Assembly: GCA_023052935.1 (NCBI GenBank)
Contig: CM041292.1
Coordinates: 36,772,639 to 36,836,638 of the forward strand
From: Piezodorus guildinii
Taxonomy: Eukaryota > Arthropoda > Insecta > Hemiptera > Pentatomidae
Direction of reading: 5' to 3'
DNA: 64,000 nt
Within the stretch, counting starts at the first letter, position 1. Each line of letters begins with the position of its first letter. This document shows positions 1 to 10,629 of the stretch, in pieces. The notes under the pieces were generated by a model that searched no databases, had not been told where the DNA came from, and worked only from the letters and a program-made list of their open reading frames with translations. The translations under genes were made by a program, and so were the position numbers.

Positions 1-45
1 TTTTACGGACAATAAATGACTAAAAAGTTGGAATTTATTAAAAAA

Positions 46-868
46 AAATCTGGTGCGGGCAACACACGACTTTCACTTACCACCATTTTTAAACTCAATG
101 AAAGAATTTTCAAATACACTAAAAGATAAAAATACGTGAAACTATTAAAGAATTAATTAAATTGAATTTATATAGAAACATGTGTTTTATTAAAAAATCT
201 ATTGCATTATTATCTAAAATAATTAGTTCTATCTGCTTTTCATCACTCTTTATTAACTTTTACAAGCTCTTGTGTATTAGATAATATTTTTTTTCTAAAA
301 TCAAAGATTTCCAACGGTATATTATAAGTGTATATTACTGTTGCTATGTTCAAAATCAATAAATTGCATTAAAAAAATATTTTTTCTGTTTTCTTCTTTA
401 GTTGGGTATCGAGTTTATTTTGATTAAACTCGCTATATGGATGCAAAATTTAATTGATTTAATATCATTTAGGTTTCATTCTGACAGGGCTTAAATGCCA
501 CAATTTTAAATTTCCCCCTCTGAATTACCTTTAGTTTTGTATATTTCAAAACATTAGGCACATCATCTTATTAGCATTGATAAATAACGACTAAATATAC
601 AAGTTGAGCGAATTTGATGAATAACTAAAGGAGAAAAGTGCAAAAATATTATTTTTTATGCAATTTTTGTTTTTGAAAACTAACTGTTTGTATTTAGTAC
701 ACGTAGATAAAAATAGAATAGATTATTTAACAAAAAACATGTTACTATTGAAATTCAATTTAATTAATTCTTTAAAATTTTATTTTTATCTCTAGATGTA
801 TTTAAAAAGTCTTAAATTGATTTTAATTGTGGTAAGTGAAAGCCGTGTGTTGCGCGCACCAGATGTTT
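46..868. repeat. Repeat X, copy 1 (fold-back form)
   Basis: This is one of nine loci of a non-coding dispersed repeat called X here. The usual X unit is about 0.83-0.86 kb; it starts near GTATTGCGATCGTGAAAATT and ends GTGTTGCCCGCACCAGATTT. In this copy positions 46-410 are the 3' half reversed, and about 412-868 are the 3' two thirds forward, so both outer ends carry the same GGTGCGGGCAACACACGAC terminus as an inverted repeat. The X head is missing. No open frame longer than chance is present. The structure looks like an inverted duplication of the 3' half. Family unknown. Confidence 0.75.
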
Positions 869-2067
869 TTTTCATACATATAAACGTATTGACTACTTAT
901 TTTATTATAACTATTGTATTATTGGACTAAGAGAAATGTTCTAATGTTAATATTTTATTATAATGCCATTGAATACCATCATGCCCATGGTTAAAAGTCA
1001 AGTTCGTTAGAGAATCATACCTACCACACCCTCTTTTCCAAAATAACCGGACCAGTTAAGAATGAAGGCAATCAATACGAACTACACTATCCGTATCCGA
1101 CAGATTTAATCGATGATACGTTCCGCTTACTGTGGGTGTGTATGTTACCAGGATATCTTCACGGTTCTAAGAAAGGGTCATTAAGTTATGATTAATGATA
1201 AGGAGGAGGATGCGGGATCGCTGTAGCCCAGACCTTGGTAATGTTCCAAACATTGTAAGTCACACACTAGGGCGAGGAACGAAGATTGACCACAATGTTC
1301 TGGAGTGCGGTCTGTGAAATGGACGCTCCACCGAATTGATAGCCCAATTACCTCGAATCACCGCAAGGTGGCGCGTGAATGATCGATGCCACGCCGAAGG
1401 TTGTGCAACAGCTCTGGGCCTCTATCTTCCGGAGTCCTCGCCAAGGAGGTCTCTGTCACCAATTTCAGTGTTCAGAGTAGGCGAAGGAGTTGTGATAACT
1501 TGTGCAGGATGATGCGAGATCTCAAGAAGTTTAGTATTTGATAGTATTAGTTAAGGAAAACTCGTTTTTTTATCCTAAGGGCCTAGCGGAATAAGCATGT
1601 AAAATCTGTCCCACGTATATCAAAACCAAATTTATCATTTATTTACACCTATGAGAAACAACCTTTTGCAATAGTTTTAAGTTTCTATTATGAAGAGTAA
1701 ATTTATATTATTATTTTAATTAACTATTTGATTTTTTTTTTATATAGAAATATTAGCAAGTTCAAATACACATTAGTTTTGAAGATCAATTTCTGTCCAT
1801 TTCATATTTGTTGGTCGAAGCAATTAAAAACATTTTAATTAGTTGTTGTATGTGACAGTGAAAAAAATAACCACATAGGGCCAATATTAATGGTGATGAT
1901 AATTGTGAAATACAAATAAAAAGAAAACGACCTCTACCATTTAAATTTGGAAAATATGTAAGTAAAAAAAAAAATACAAATAATTTTTAATAACAATTTT
2001 AAAATAGAAATAATAATATGATAAAAATTTAATTGTAATATTATATCGCTGTTTTTAGTTTTTAATG
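869..2067. other. No gene seen; GC-richer island at about 1021-1560
   Basis: No open frame with a recognisable product on either strand. Positions about 1021-1560 are clearly richer in G+C than the surroundings and contain phrases such as AATCACCGCAAGGTGGCGCG, but translation in all frames hits stops and shows no motif I know. It could be an old untranslated region or an unknown repeat. The rest (869-1020, 1560-2067) is plain AT-rich sequence. Confidence 0.5.
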
Positions 2068-2068
2068 A

Positions 2069-2116
2069 ATAGTTCTGAAGATGAGGCAGTATGGACCTCG
2101 AAGCGTTAAACGCTGT
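2069..2116 (+). other. Hammerhead-like / PLE-terminal motif
   Basis: CTGAAGA is followed by a GAGG...CCTC hairpin, then CGAAG and a GCGT-TAA-ACGC hairpin. This follows the order of a hammerhead core (CUGANGA, stem II, GAA-purine, stem III). PLEs are known to carry such motifs. A near relative lies at 49528-49566. No convincing stem I is visible, so it is probably decayed. Confidence 0.25.
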
Positions 2117-2165
2117 ATAAGAATGGATTTATTAATGTGATAAATAAATATATTTAAATACAACA

Positions 2166-3646
2166 GGGGCCCGATCTAATCACATCCCAAATTTTAAAAC
2201 TTCTTCCTCGAAAAGCCATCCTATTTCTTACCTATATTTATAATGCTGTACTCCGCACAACATATTTTCCCAACCCCTGGAAATCATCAATAGTCAAAAT
2301 GATCCATAAACCCAAAAAGCCGCCTGAATATCCGTCCTCTTACCGCCCCATCTCTCTTTTATGTATCATGGGAAAAATCCTTGAAAAACTCCTTCTGAAA
2401 CGTATATATCCTATCCTTGATTCCAATAATATTATCCCCAATCATCAGTTTGGCTTCCGAACATCCCATTCACCAATCCAGCAGTGCCATCGTGTGGTGG
2501 ATGTAGTCTCCTCTGCTTTGGAGCGCGGATTGTACTGCACGGGAGCCTTTCTCGACGTAGAGCAAGCATTTGATAGAGTCTGGCATCCAGGACTGCTGTA
2601 CAAACTCCGAAAATTCCTCCCTCCAACATACTTCCTTATCATCCAGTCCTACCTCACTGACAGATCCTTCAAAATAAATCACAATGGGTTCTACTCATCT
2701 CTTTTTACTCCGTCCGCTGGTGTCCCCCAAGGCAGTATCCTAGGACCCATTCTCTACACAGTATATACAGCTGATATCCCAACCAATCCTAACACTTTCC
2801 TTTCCACTTATGCTGATGACACTTGTGTGTTATCAGTCAATAACGATCCAACTGTTGCCTCTCAAACCCTTCAATCCCACATCAGAGACCTTGAGATATG
2901 GTGTCAGAATTGGAGAATTAAAATAAATTCCAACAAATCCCATCAAATAACCTTTACCCTTCGTCGTAAGCCAATGACATCCTGTCCCACAGTATCCTTT
3001 AATAATATTCCACTTGTCCCTGTTGAACAGATCCGCTACCTAGGACTGCTCCTTGACAAACGTCTCACATGGAATCCACACACAAGACTGAAACGACAGG
3101 AAACTGCTCGCCGCTTTCGATTACTTCAACACTTACTAGACAGACGCTCAAACCTTAAACTTAACTACAAAAGGCTCATCTACATGACCATCATAAGGCC
3201 TATATGGACATACGGAGTTGAGCTTTGGGGCTCTACTAAACCATCGAATTCTTCCCGTATCCAATCCTTACAATCCAAAATCCTTCGTAAAATCCTCAAC
3301 GCTCCTTACTTTGTCACAAATAAAATCATCCATAAAGACCTAAATGTTCCATATGTTGCTGATTTGGCCCGAACTAGATATCAATCCTTCTATGACAAAC
3401 TCCATTCCCACTCCAACCCACTAGTTTCAACCCTTGCTTCCTCTTCGATTCCTGATAATCCTCCGAGGCGTCTGAAAAGAAGATGGCCTCGAGACCTTCT
3501 TGTTTAAAATAGTTACTGGAGTGCTTCCATTGGGTTGCTCCTCAACAAGTCTGTCTCATGTGATTTTTCTTTTAGCATATTTACTTGTTGTAATATAAAT
3601 TACAGTTGTAAATTTCAATAAATAAATATAAAAAAAAAAAAAAAAA
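2166..3646 (+). mobile_element. Jockey-clade non-LTR retrotransposon, family B, 5'-truncated copy
   Basis: The copy starts abruptly inside the reverse transcriptase and runs through a 3' UTR to a poly-A tail at about 3630-3646. It is flanked by the 10-bp target-site duplication AAATACAACA at 2156-2165 and 3647-3656, which marks both ends. Truncation at the 5' end with a poly-A tail is the normal product of target-primed reverse transcription. It is the best-preserved family B copy in the window and serves as a reference for the others. Confidence 0.92.
2167..3507 (+). pseudogene. Jockey family B ORF2, reverse transcriptase and C-terminus (5' truncated)
   Basis: An uninterrupted frame of about 446 codons, open upstream of the first methionine at 2299 back to the element edge. 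In order it shows YRPISLL (RT block 2), HQFGFRTSHSP, GAFLDVEQAFDRVWH (block with the first catalytic Asp), AGVPQGSILGPILY, and the catalytic YADDTCVL. It ends in the typical Jockey tail NPPRRLKRRWPRDLLV. The endonuclease and early RT are missing, so this copy cannot retrotranspose, although no frameshift or stop occurs in what remains, which suggests a young insertion. It is related to the Jockey A ORF2 at 17988-20666, but clearly a different family. Confidence 0.92.
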
Positions 3647-3656
3647 AAATACAACA

Positions 3657-4429
3657 AATTGTTCTAATTAACACCTTTTACAAAATGTTCGCCATATAAT
3701 CCATATGAGAGGGAAGAGGCAAATAATAAATTTAAAAAAATTGTCTTTTCCTGAACAGCTCCACTGGTTTTCTCAAAAAAAAAACAAAAAAAAAACAATA
3801 TGTTAGGGATATTCGAAAAGAGATTTAAATAATTATGTTTTTAAATGAAAATATTACTCCTAAAAAAAAGTCGAATTTATCAAAAACATTTAATTAGGTT
3901 ATTTTGGAATGGTACACCTCCAGATTTTTTGATACTTTATTTCATTGAAGGGTCTTCCGTAATATATATTTTTTTCCATTTCATCGCAAGTGTACTCCAA
4001 GGTGAAAAACAAAAATAACAGCTTTTTGTCAGCTCATTTGGCAGCAGTGAGTAGTCACTGGTCACGCGTGAAGAGTTGTAGGATCGTAAAGGCATGAGAT
4101 ATTACCTACACACTATGTACATACACATTATGTATTATCATAAATATGTTCTATTGGATGTTATATTTTGTTTTTACTTGGATAAGAACATAACACTATA
4201 TGTTATATTTAAACAAAACGTAACCGCAAACATCTTTTTTATATATATATATTTTTATATTATTAGGATAAAATTGTAAAACTAGTTCAAAAATGTGCGA
4301 AGGTTCATAGGTGTGTATCAATAGCATACATTTTATTCTAATTTACGTGGGGGTATTTTTTCCTCCATTCATCATTACACAAGTATAACCATTTATTGAT
4401 CCCAAATCTATCAATAAAAATCTAAAGGA
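3657..4429. other. AT-rich spacer, nothing recognised
   Basis: Long A runs and AT-rich sequence. The short open frame at 4094-4279 is low-complexity Ile/Tyr/Phe composition and is not taken as a gene. Confidence 0.6.
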
Positions 4430-4648
4430 TGGGACGATGCTACATTGGGAGTCCTAAATTTCGCCTATTCAGGTTTAATTAGGATAGGGAATTTTAACGC
4501 CATAGACCACCTTTTTACGTCTCCTCCAAAGGACAGGACAACTAAAGACTTTTTATTAAAATTTAAAATTCTAGGCCCATTTGACAGGTTTGAACCTGAG
4601 AACTTGGTTAGAGAAATGCTGTTATGTTAGCCACCACCACACCACAAT
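4430..4648 (-). mobile_element. SINE family 1, degenerate copy
   Basis: Reverse-strand copy of the tRNA-derived SINE best seen at 12185-12474. The body phrases CTACATTGGGAGTCCTAAAT and CAGGTTTAATTAGGATAGGG match, and GGTTTGAACC (reverse of the polymerase III B box GGTTCAAACC) lies near 4590. The tRNA-like head is worn and the (AAAC)n tail is absent. Confidence 0.75.
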
Positions 4649-6518
4649 TGAGTTAGGGGTATGTTTAGTTTTTAAGGCCTTATCCTTGGCCCTTTGAAAT
4701 CTGAATGACTCGGTTCCAGTTCGATTACAGTTGCCTTCGTCAAGAGGTTTACTATGAAGGTGAAAGATAGTAATCATTTAATTTACATTTTCTTAAAAAT
4801 ATAAAACGCTGCTAATTATTACTCAATGGTTTATTATTTCCAAATAAATACATTAGCGTATAACTGTTTATATAGCTGAGATTATAGGCAAGTAACTAAT
4901 ATGAAAAGCAATAAATTATTGAAAGAAAAAAGACATTCTCTTTGTTCGTCGCTGTTTCCTGTGTGGCGCTTGATCTAGAAATCTTTTCGAGTTTTTTCCT
5001 TCTTTAATAACAACCGAGTTTTGGTGGAATTACCTCTATTATAATTTGTGACTTGAATATATAGATGAACTTTTTTTTTCTTTTTATCGCGCTTTACTAC
5101 TTATAAAACTCTACATATTGGTCTCTCTCTTCAAAACACTAATAAATGTTTTCTCTACCTTCGAAAATAACGTAATTACAAGTGTTAATATACGCAAGAT
5201 TTGTTTTGTTTTTTTTTTGTTTATCGCACTTGACTGATTCTAAAACCCTATACATATTTTTCTTTATCTTCAAAAATAACTGAGTCATGGGTAAAATTTA
5301 TTTATTTATTTTTAATAATTATTAGCGTTTTTTTAGTCAAAAAACAATAATTATTTTTTTCTCTATCTTCAAAAATAACAGTTATTGAATTAAATCACTT
5401 TCAATGCTGCCACCGTTTTAAAAACAAAAAGTTAATATCAACGTCTAGATGTTGGGATCACCGTTGCATACCCTATTATATAGTATTTTTGTGGATAATT
5501 TAAAAAAAAGAAATGGTCCAGTAGCTTCGGAGAATCCGGCAGACGGACAGACGGATTTTTTTTTTTTTTTTTCGTTATTCAGGTTCTACGTATTTTCAAA
5601 CGTAAACCCTTAAATTTTGAGGCGAGTTTATTTTTTTTTTTTATTACAAAATAATATTCCAAATAATAAACCAAAAATAATAAATTTAAAAAAATATTTA
5701 TAATCAAAAAGCAATAATTTTGAAGATCTTAGAGGATATAGACAAAATTTAATTTTTTTTTTAAATATGCTTCATTAGCATACATTTACAATAAGCTGTT
5801 ATGTCTGTTTTATCGATTAATAAAAAAACTACTTATTCATCATTATAATAGAATGAGTGCGTGTGGTTAAAAGGTATTTGCATTATGTAATGTATCAATT
5901 AAACTAGAATCATATTCACGTCGACTTTTTCAAGTACGTCATAGTTCAGGAATAATTTTTCCAGCGCCGAAAACTTTCTAAGTATCATGTGGTGTAGTAT
6001 TCCTCGATCGCTTGTTATTCCCTGTCATTAAACGTCACAAATCAAAACAACAAAGAGTCATTGAGTGAACTTGAGTGAACAGCCTGAGGACCCCAACTGT
6101 AAGTTACTGCGCCTCAGGCTGCACAAACCGATTAGGCCCAGTTCAGGAGTCGTTATCCCCCTCCACTTGCGATGGGTACTGTAATCCTCTAAACTACTTC
6201 GATGAGTGGAAATTTAATCCAGGGCTAGCTAGATTACTGCAGTTAACCCTCGTCATAATATTAAGGAAGGGTTAGTTACTCTGAGTTCAAACAGGAACAA
6301 CGGAATGCACTAACAGACACAATTTGTTGACTTATGACATTCTCTGTCCGTGGACACATTGCCATAATCAAATATAAGTTGTTTTTGATGTGTTAATGGA
6401 AGTATATGAAATGATAGGAATTGCTATTATGTTGTTATAATAAGTTTAATTTACGCGCAAATCTTTCTAATGTGATTCGGTGAATTAATTATTGTTTATG
6501 GTTAATGTTCACCTGTAG
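4649..6518. other. No gene seen; imperfect tandem repeat at about 5080-5400
   Basis: Between about 5080 and 5400 the phrase TCTCTATCTTCAAAAATAAC and variants recur four times at unequal spacing (near 5120, 5150, 5260, 5360), an old tandem array. Positions 4790-4860 resemble 28250-28320 (TTTATTATTTCCAAATA), another dispersed repeat. The rest shows no coding signal; the frame at 6075-6275 has no recognised domain. Confidence 0.5.
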
Positions 6519-6520
6519 TA

Positions 6521-7327
6521 TTGGGTTGTTTCACATGAAATGTCCGTTTTTATAGTTTCTGAAATACATGAAGGATTTTGCAGGTCTCTGTTGTTTTCTT
6601 CCTAATGTTTATATATTTAAAGTAAACAGTTACTAATCCTCTACCTTTGTATTATAAACATTAGCTTCCCAATCAATTACCCACTTTTTAGTATACCTCC
6701 AAATATGAACATGGAAACACGCCGTTGGTTTGCTTAGTTTTCAGCTGGGGATACCGACTTGGAAAACTTGCCCCGAGGAAGACCTCCGTCCGTAATAGAC
6801 AACGATGTCCTCAAACATACAGTAGAAGGAAACACCTACCAAACAGTTAAAGGACTCTCAGCACAACCAAATGCAAGTGCATCTACCGTTTCCAGACATT
6901 TAAAGTGTATTGGGAAAGTAAAAAAGCTCGATACATGGGTACCTCATGATCTCACTGAGCGGCAGCAAGACCCCAAGTTTCAAAACCTACCGTGCAAAAA
7001 TTGAAAGAACTGGGCAACGAAGTTCTTCCGCACCCATATTCTCCCGACTTGTTTCCAACAGATTACCACCTGTTCAGGAATTTAGACAACTTCTTAAAGG
7101 AAAACTTTTTGAAAATGATGATCAAGTGAAAAGTGCGTTTTCAGATTTTGTTTCACTTTAATGCTCAGAGTTTTTCAGTTCGGGGATAAAAAAAGTTGGT
7201 GTCACGTTGAAAACAATGTGTAGAAAAAGAAGGTAAATACTTGGAATAAAATTATCTTGTTTTCATTTCGTATTTTTAATAAAAATCCTTTACCTTGAAA
7301 ACGGACATTTCATGTGACACAACCCAA
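6521..7327 (+). mobile_element. Mariner (Tc1/mariner) transposon, internally deleted
   Basis: An 807-bp element bounded by TA at 6519-6520 and 7328-7329, the target duplication of the superfamily. The terminal inverted repeats begin TTGGGTTGTTTCACATGAAA and match over about 31 bp with one mismatch. The length is well below the usual 1.3 kb because the middle of the transposase gene is gone. Confidence 0.92.
6702..7170 (+). pseudogene. Mariner transposase, deleted and frameshifted
   Basis: Two blocks remain. Block 1 (about 6735-6961) reads GDTDLENLPRGRPPSVIDN... to IGKVKKLDTWVPHDLTERQ, the N-terminal helix-turn-helix region and linker. Block 2 (about 6990-7160, another frame) reads KPTVQKLKELGNEVLPHPPY then SPDLFPTDYHLFRNL, the region holding the third catalytic Asp of the DD34D triad. 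The segment with the first two catalytic residues is missing and there is a stop near the start, so no active enzyme can be made. Confidence 0.9.
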
Positions 7328-7329
7328 TA

Positions 7330-7598
7330 ATACAATGTTTCTGGAGGGCAGCCTATTGTAGGTCTTTCTCTTCACTTCCTTCTCTCACTTTTGAGGTATT
7401 TCTTCCCATTGCTACACTTGGAATAGTCTAGGTCTACTCACTCATATTATGACGAGATAGAACAACAACAAAAAAAAAAGAATTTATGTTCATCTATCCA
7501 GTTTCTACATAACTTATTTAGCTATCCTAGATATGAAAGTACACATTTTATGAATACTTTTCTCAAAACCATTACTGAATATATTTAATAGATTCTAA
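7330..7598. other. Spacer with the left TSD of the next insertion
   Basis: No coding signal. ATAGATTCTAA at 7588-7598 is the left target-site duplication of the Jockey fragment that follows. Confidence 0.6.
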
Positions 7599-7951
7599 CT
7601 TATCCATCACCCCAATCCATTAGCTCACTCCCTATCCACTCCTTACACCCTTACCATTCCCCTAGAAGGTTGAAACGGCAGTGGCCCAGAGACCTCTTGG
7701 AAACATGTATATTGGAGTTCTAGCATTGGATAGATTCTCCACTCACGTGTTGTGTGTTAAAGGATTGTATATAGGTAAGAGTGACTTCTGGAGTTTGTGC
7801 ATATATTTATTGATTCTTGATTGTATATACATATTGTATTATTATTTTATAAATTTATTGTTTTGTATGAGTGTTGTACTTGTGAATGTTATGATGTTAT
7901 GAATTAGGAGAGAATGTGAATCACTCAATAAAAAAATTATATTTATATTTT
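7599..7951 (+). mobile_element. Jockey family A-like 3' fragment
   Basis: The last roughly 25 codons of a Jockey ORF2 plus its 3' UTR. The phrase GGTTGAAACGGCAGTGGCC matches the end of the full-length Jockey A ORF2 (20630-20650), followed by a related UTR (TTGGAGTTCTAGCATTGGAT) and a short A-rich end. It is flanked by the 11-bp duplication ATAGATTCTAA at 7588-7598 and 7952-7962. The UTR diverges from Jockey A, so this may be a sister subfamily. Confidence 0.85.
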
Positions 7952-8050
7952 ATAGATTCTAAGTAAACCGAAATCCGTTGTTAAGTAAAACACATTTCAT
8001 TTTGTATTGTACTAATAAAGGAAAAGTAAGAACTTTAAGAACTATTTAAT

Positions 8051-8199
8051 GATGGATAAGTTGGTTGGGGATGCGGTCATCAGGGTGACTCCTGCAATAG
8101 TAGTCAAAATGTAGGCCGAAACGTCGGCACACAAATAAAATAAGCTTGTCTTATTAATGTGTTTTCTTTTTTACTGCACCCCCAACCAACATATCCATC
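8051..8199. repeat. Small fold-back structure with a PLE-like core
   Basis: Two 27-bp arms, 8051-8077 (GATGGATAAGTTGGTTGGGG...) and 8173-8199, are inverted copies matching at about 24 positions. The loop holds GGCCGAAACGTCGGC, a phrase seen in PLE termini and hammerhead-type motifs. It may be a solo terminal repeat of a PLE or a tiny fold-back element. Confidence 0.4.
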
Positions 8200-8745
8200 A
8201 TATAGTCTCAACGGACGACAAAATACTCCATCATTAAGGAATATTTATATTGTTGTTCATTTACGTTTAGAGAATGTAAGATTCTTTCCATCACCATAAG
8301 AAAGCTGCCGAATGATTTACATCAAAACTATTTCACGACATGCTACTTTCGAACTCAGAGCGTTTTTACACTGCGCGCGTTTTGGTGGTAGAAGAAGTAG
8401 TGGGTTTTATATAATTCTAGAAACCCACTACCGCTCTAATCCCCATAAAGCGTGCTGTATAAACGCGCCCTCAGAGATTTGAGGATGAACAGAAAACTTA
8501 AGACATGCGGAAATATTAAAACACTAAGCCAAAATCCGTGATCATTAAACGTTGGAGCACGTGAAGAAATCTAACCAGGATCGTTTAGAGGATGGAATAT
8601 TGGAAAGAAGCTATTTCAAAGCTGTTATTTTTTAAGTAAATTTCAATACCCATAATTCATTTAAACCTAGTTTATTTATTTATTTTACATTTAGGTGCCG
8701 TGTACCACAAAATTAGGTTAGAGGCACCGTTCGTTGGATTAATTA
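8200..8745. other. Spacer, nothing recognised
   Basis: AT-rich with some GC-richer patches (8380-8470). No open frame with a known motif and no repeat boundary found. Confidence 0.5.
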
Positions 8746-10099
8746 CAATTGAGACTTTGATTTCCATAAGGTACTAAAGGACATTTTTTTCAAAGTTGAT
8801 ATTTTCACATATTTGTATTCTAATGGTTTAGTTTTATCTAAATCAGTCATCAAATTTTATCTAAAAAACATAAAAATCCTAAAACATAAAAGTATTTAAA
8901 AATTGCAATTCATTCCAAAAGGTACTAAATCCACATTTTATTTCATTCCAAAAGGTACTATATCCATGTTTCGTTCCAAAAAGTACTATATCCTATGTAA
9001 ACAGATATAACCTTTCCTTTCATTTCCTTCCAAAAGGTACTATATTTTCTACAATACGGCAGAAGGACCTAACCCCCTAATATATCACCATTAATTTATT
9101 GATTTCATCATTTTATGCATTTTTATTTGTTCATTGAGCCTTCTTGAATATAGCCTCGTCTATCTTGAATCACCGCTATTATTTTGATCACTGGTTTTAA
9201 CCTAATAATCGGTTTTTTAGACTATTTGAAACAACATAGTTACGTCGCTTTGGTTCTTTTAGGTTGTCAATTAAATTAAGTTTTTCCATAGTATTTCTTC
9301 TTGCAGCAACATAAATTTGGTTAAAATTTTTTTCAGAAACTCACATTTAATAGAATGATGGCATTTGATGCAGCAAATAGTTGGAATTAGTATTCCACGA
9401 ATTTGCTAAATGTGTGAAGAAAATCCGTGCCTGATCTAACTTAGTAGTCGATTTTTTTATGTAAAATAAAAGCTCAGAAGTTATTATTTATCAGTATCTA
9501 TGGTTAAATATTGTTTACACGTAGTTAATAATATAGATAAATTTTCTAAATTCACATAAATAGTAAATACTAGTTCAAAACAAACTCACATACTTTCTTA
9601 TTATAGTGCCATAAATAGATAAATTGTTCTTTGAATATTCACTTCCTTTATGAATAATAGATAATCAATGTAATTAACCAGCATAGAAAGATATTTCTCA
9701 GAGGGAGAATGAGAAAATATACATAACATAGTAATTAACGATATAAAGACGTTAGTTATCGGTAATGTTGTATCAGAAAGGTTATAGTGACTGTTACCAA
9801 CTTATCTCGCGTTATATTCTTCCAAAAAGTATGACATCCCTTTTAATTCTTTTCAAAAAGTACTATATCCACGTTTCGTTCCAAAAAGTACTATATCTAT
9901 ATTATATTGTTTTATATCATCGGAAAAGTGCAATATTTGTAAAAATGAGTAGGTAAAACACTTAAAAATCAACTTTTGATTTTATTAAAAAAAGAATCAT
10001 GTAAATTGGTCCAATAATAAATAAATGACAAATTTTTGCGTTTCCTGTAAACTTTTCTAAAGTGGATATAGTACCTTTTGGAAATCAACGTCTCAATTG
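8746..10099. mobile_element. Element Y1: TIR transposon with subterminal repeat arrays
   Basis: The ends are inverted repeats CAATTGAGAC(G/T)TTGATTTCC(A)AAAGGTACT..., read forward at 8746 and reversed up to 10099, about 35 bp. Inside each end lie further direct copies of TTCCAAAAGGTACTATATCC: near 8913, 8945, 8971 and 9030 on the left, near 9819, 9850 and 9876 on the right. Such clusters are typical of transposase-binding subterminal repeats in hAT- and P-like elements (family knowledge). No transposase frame is present, so it would be non-autonomous. No clear TSD was found and the superfamily is unassigned. Confidence 0.7.
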
Positions 10100-10105
10100 T
10101 TTGTA

Positions 10106-10528
10106 TAACTTAATGTCTTTGATGAATTCGATAACGTTATAGTGGAATTTCGTGACATTATCTAGTAGTTGTAGCAGCTCGAGGCCATCGATTTCTTCTT
10201 TCTCGTTGGTATCTGTTGCACTGTTATAATTACATCCAATTAAAGTGGTAATTCTAAAATTAGATCATTAGCAAGCTCAAGCTGTTAAATTTAATTATCC
10301 TATGCGAAGATAGTCCAGACATCGTGTAACAGAGCCAACAGTATCTGCAATTCCCCATCTACCTCGTTTTGCATAATTGAACCATTCTCCAGGACATGCT
10401 GCGATTCCTGTTGGAAACTTAACTGTCCTGCTTTCTTGTGCAGCATACAGCACGCATACTTAGCAGGCATAGCAGATGTGTTGGTGATAGTGGTGACCCT
10501 GTATTGGAGGTGGAACACTTCTGATCCA
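10106..10528 (-). pseudogene. Unidentified coding-like DNA, possibly two exons of a host gene
   Basis: Two reverse-strand open stretches with protein-like composition lie between Y1 and Y2. The first (about 10528-10300) includes MPAKYACCMLHKKAGQL and NEVDGELQILLALLHDVW. The second (about 10275-10106) includes EEIDGLELLQLLDNV and FHYNVIEFIKDIK. They are in different frames with stops between them. A possible donor (GAG|GTAGAT, near 10360) and acceptor (TTTTAG|AAT, near 10255) could join them; that is inference. The second block ends at a stop created inside the Y1 terminal repeat. I do not recognise the protein. Confidence 0.3.
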
Positions 10529-10629
10529 TCCTCATTTAAACAAGAATATTAAATTGTTAATTAATTTAGCAACGTTTTCTTCAAAAGAAACATTTCAACG
10601 ATTATCACTCAAGAAATAGGTGGTTGATG

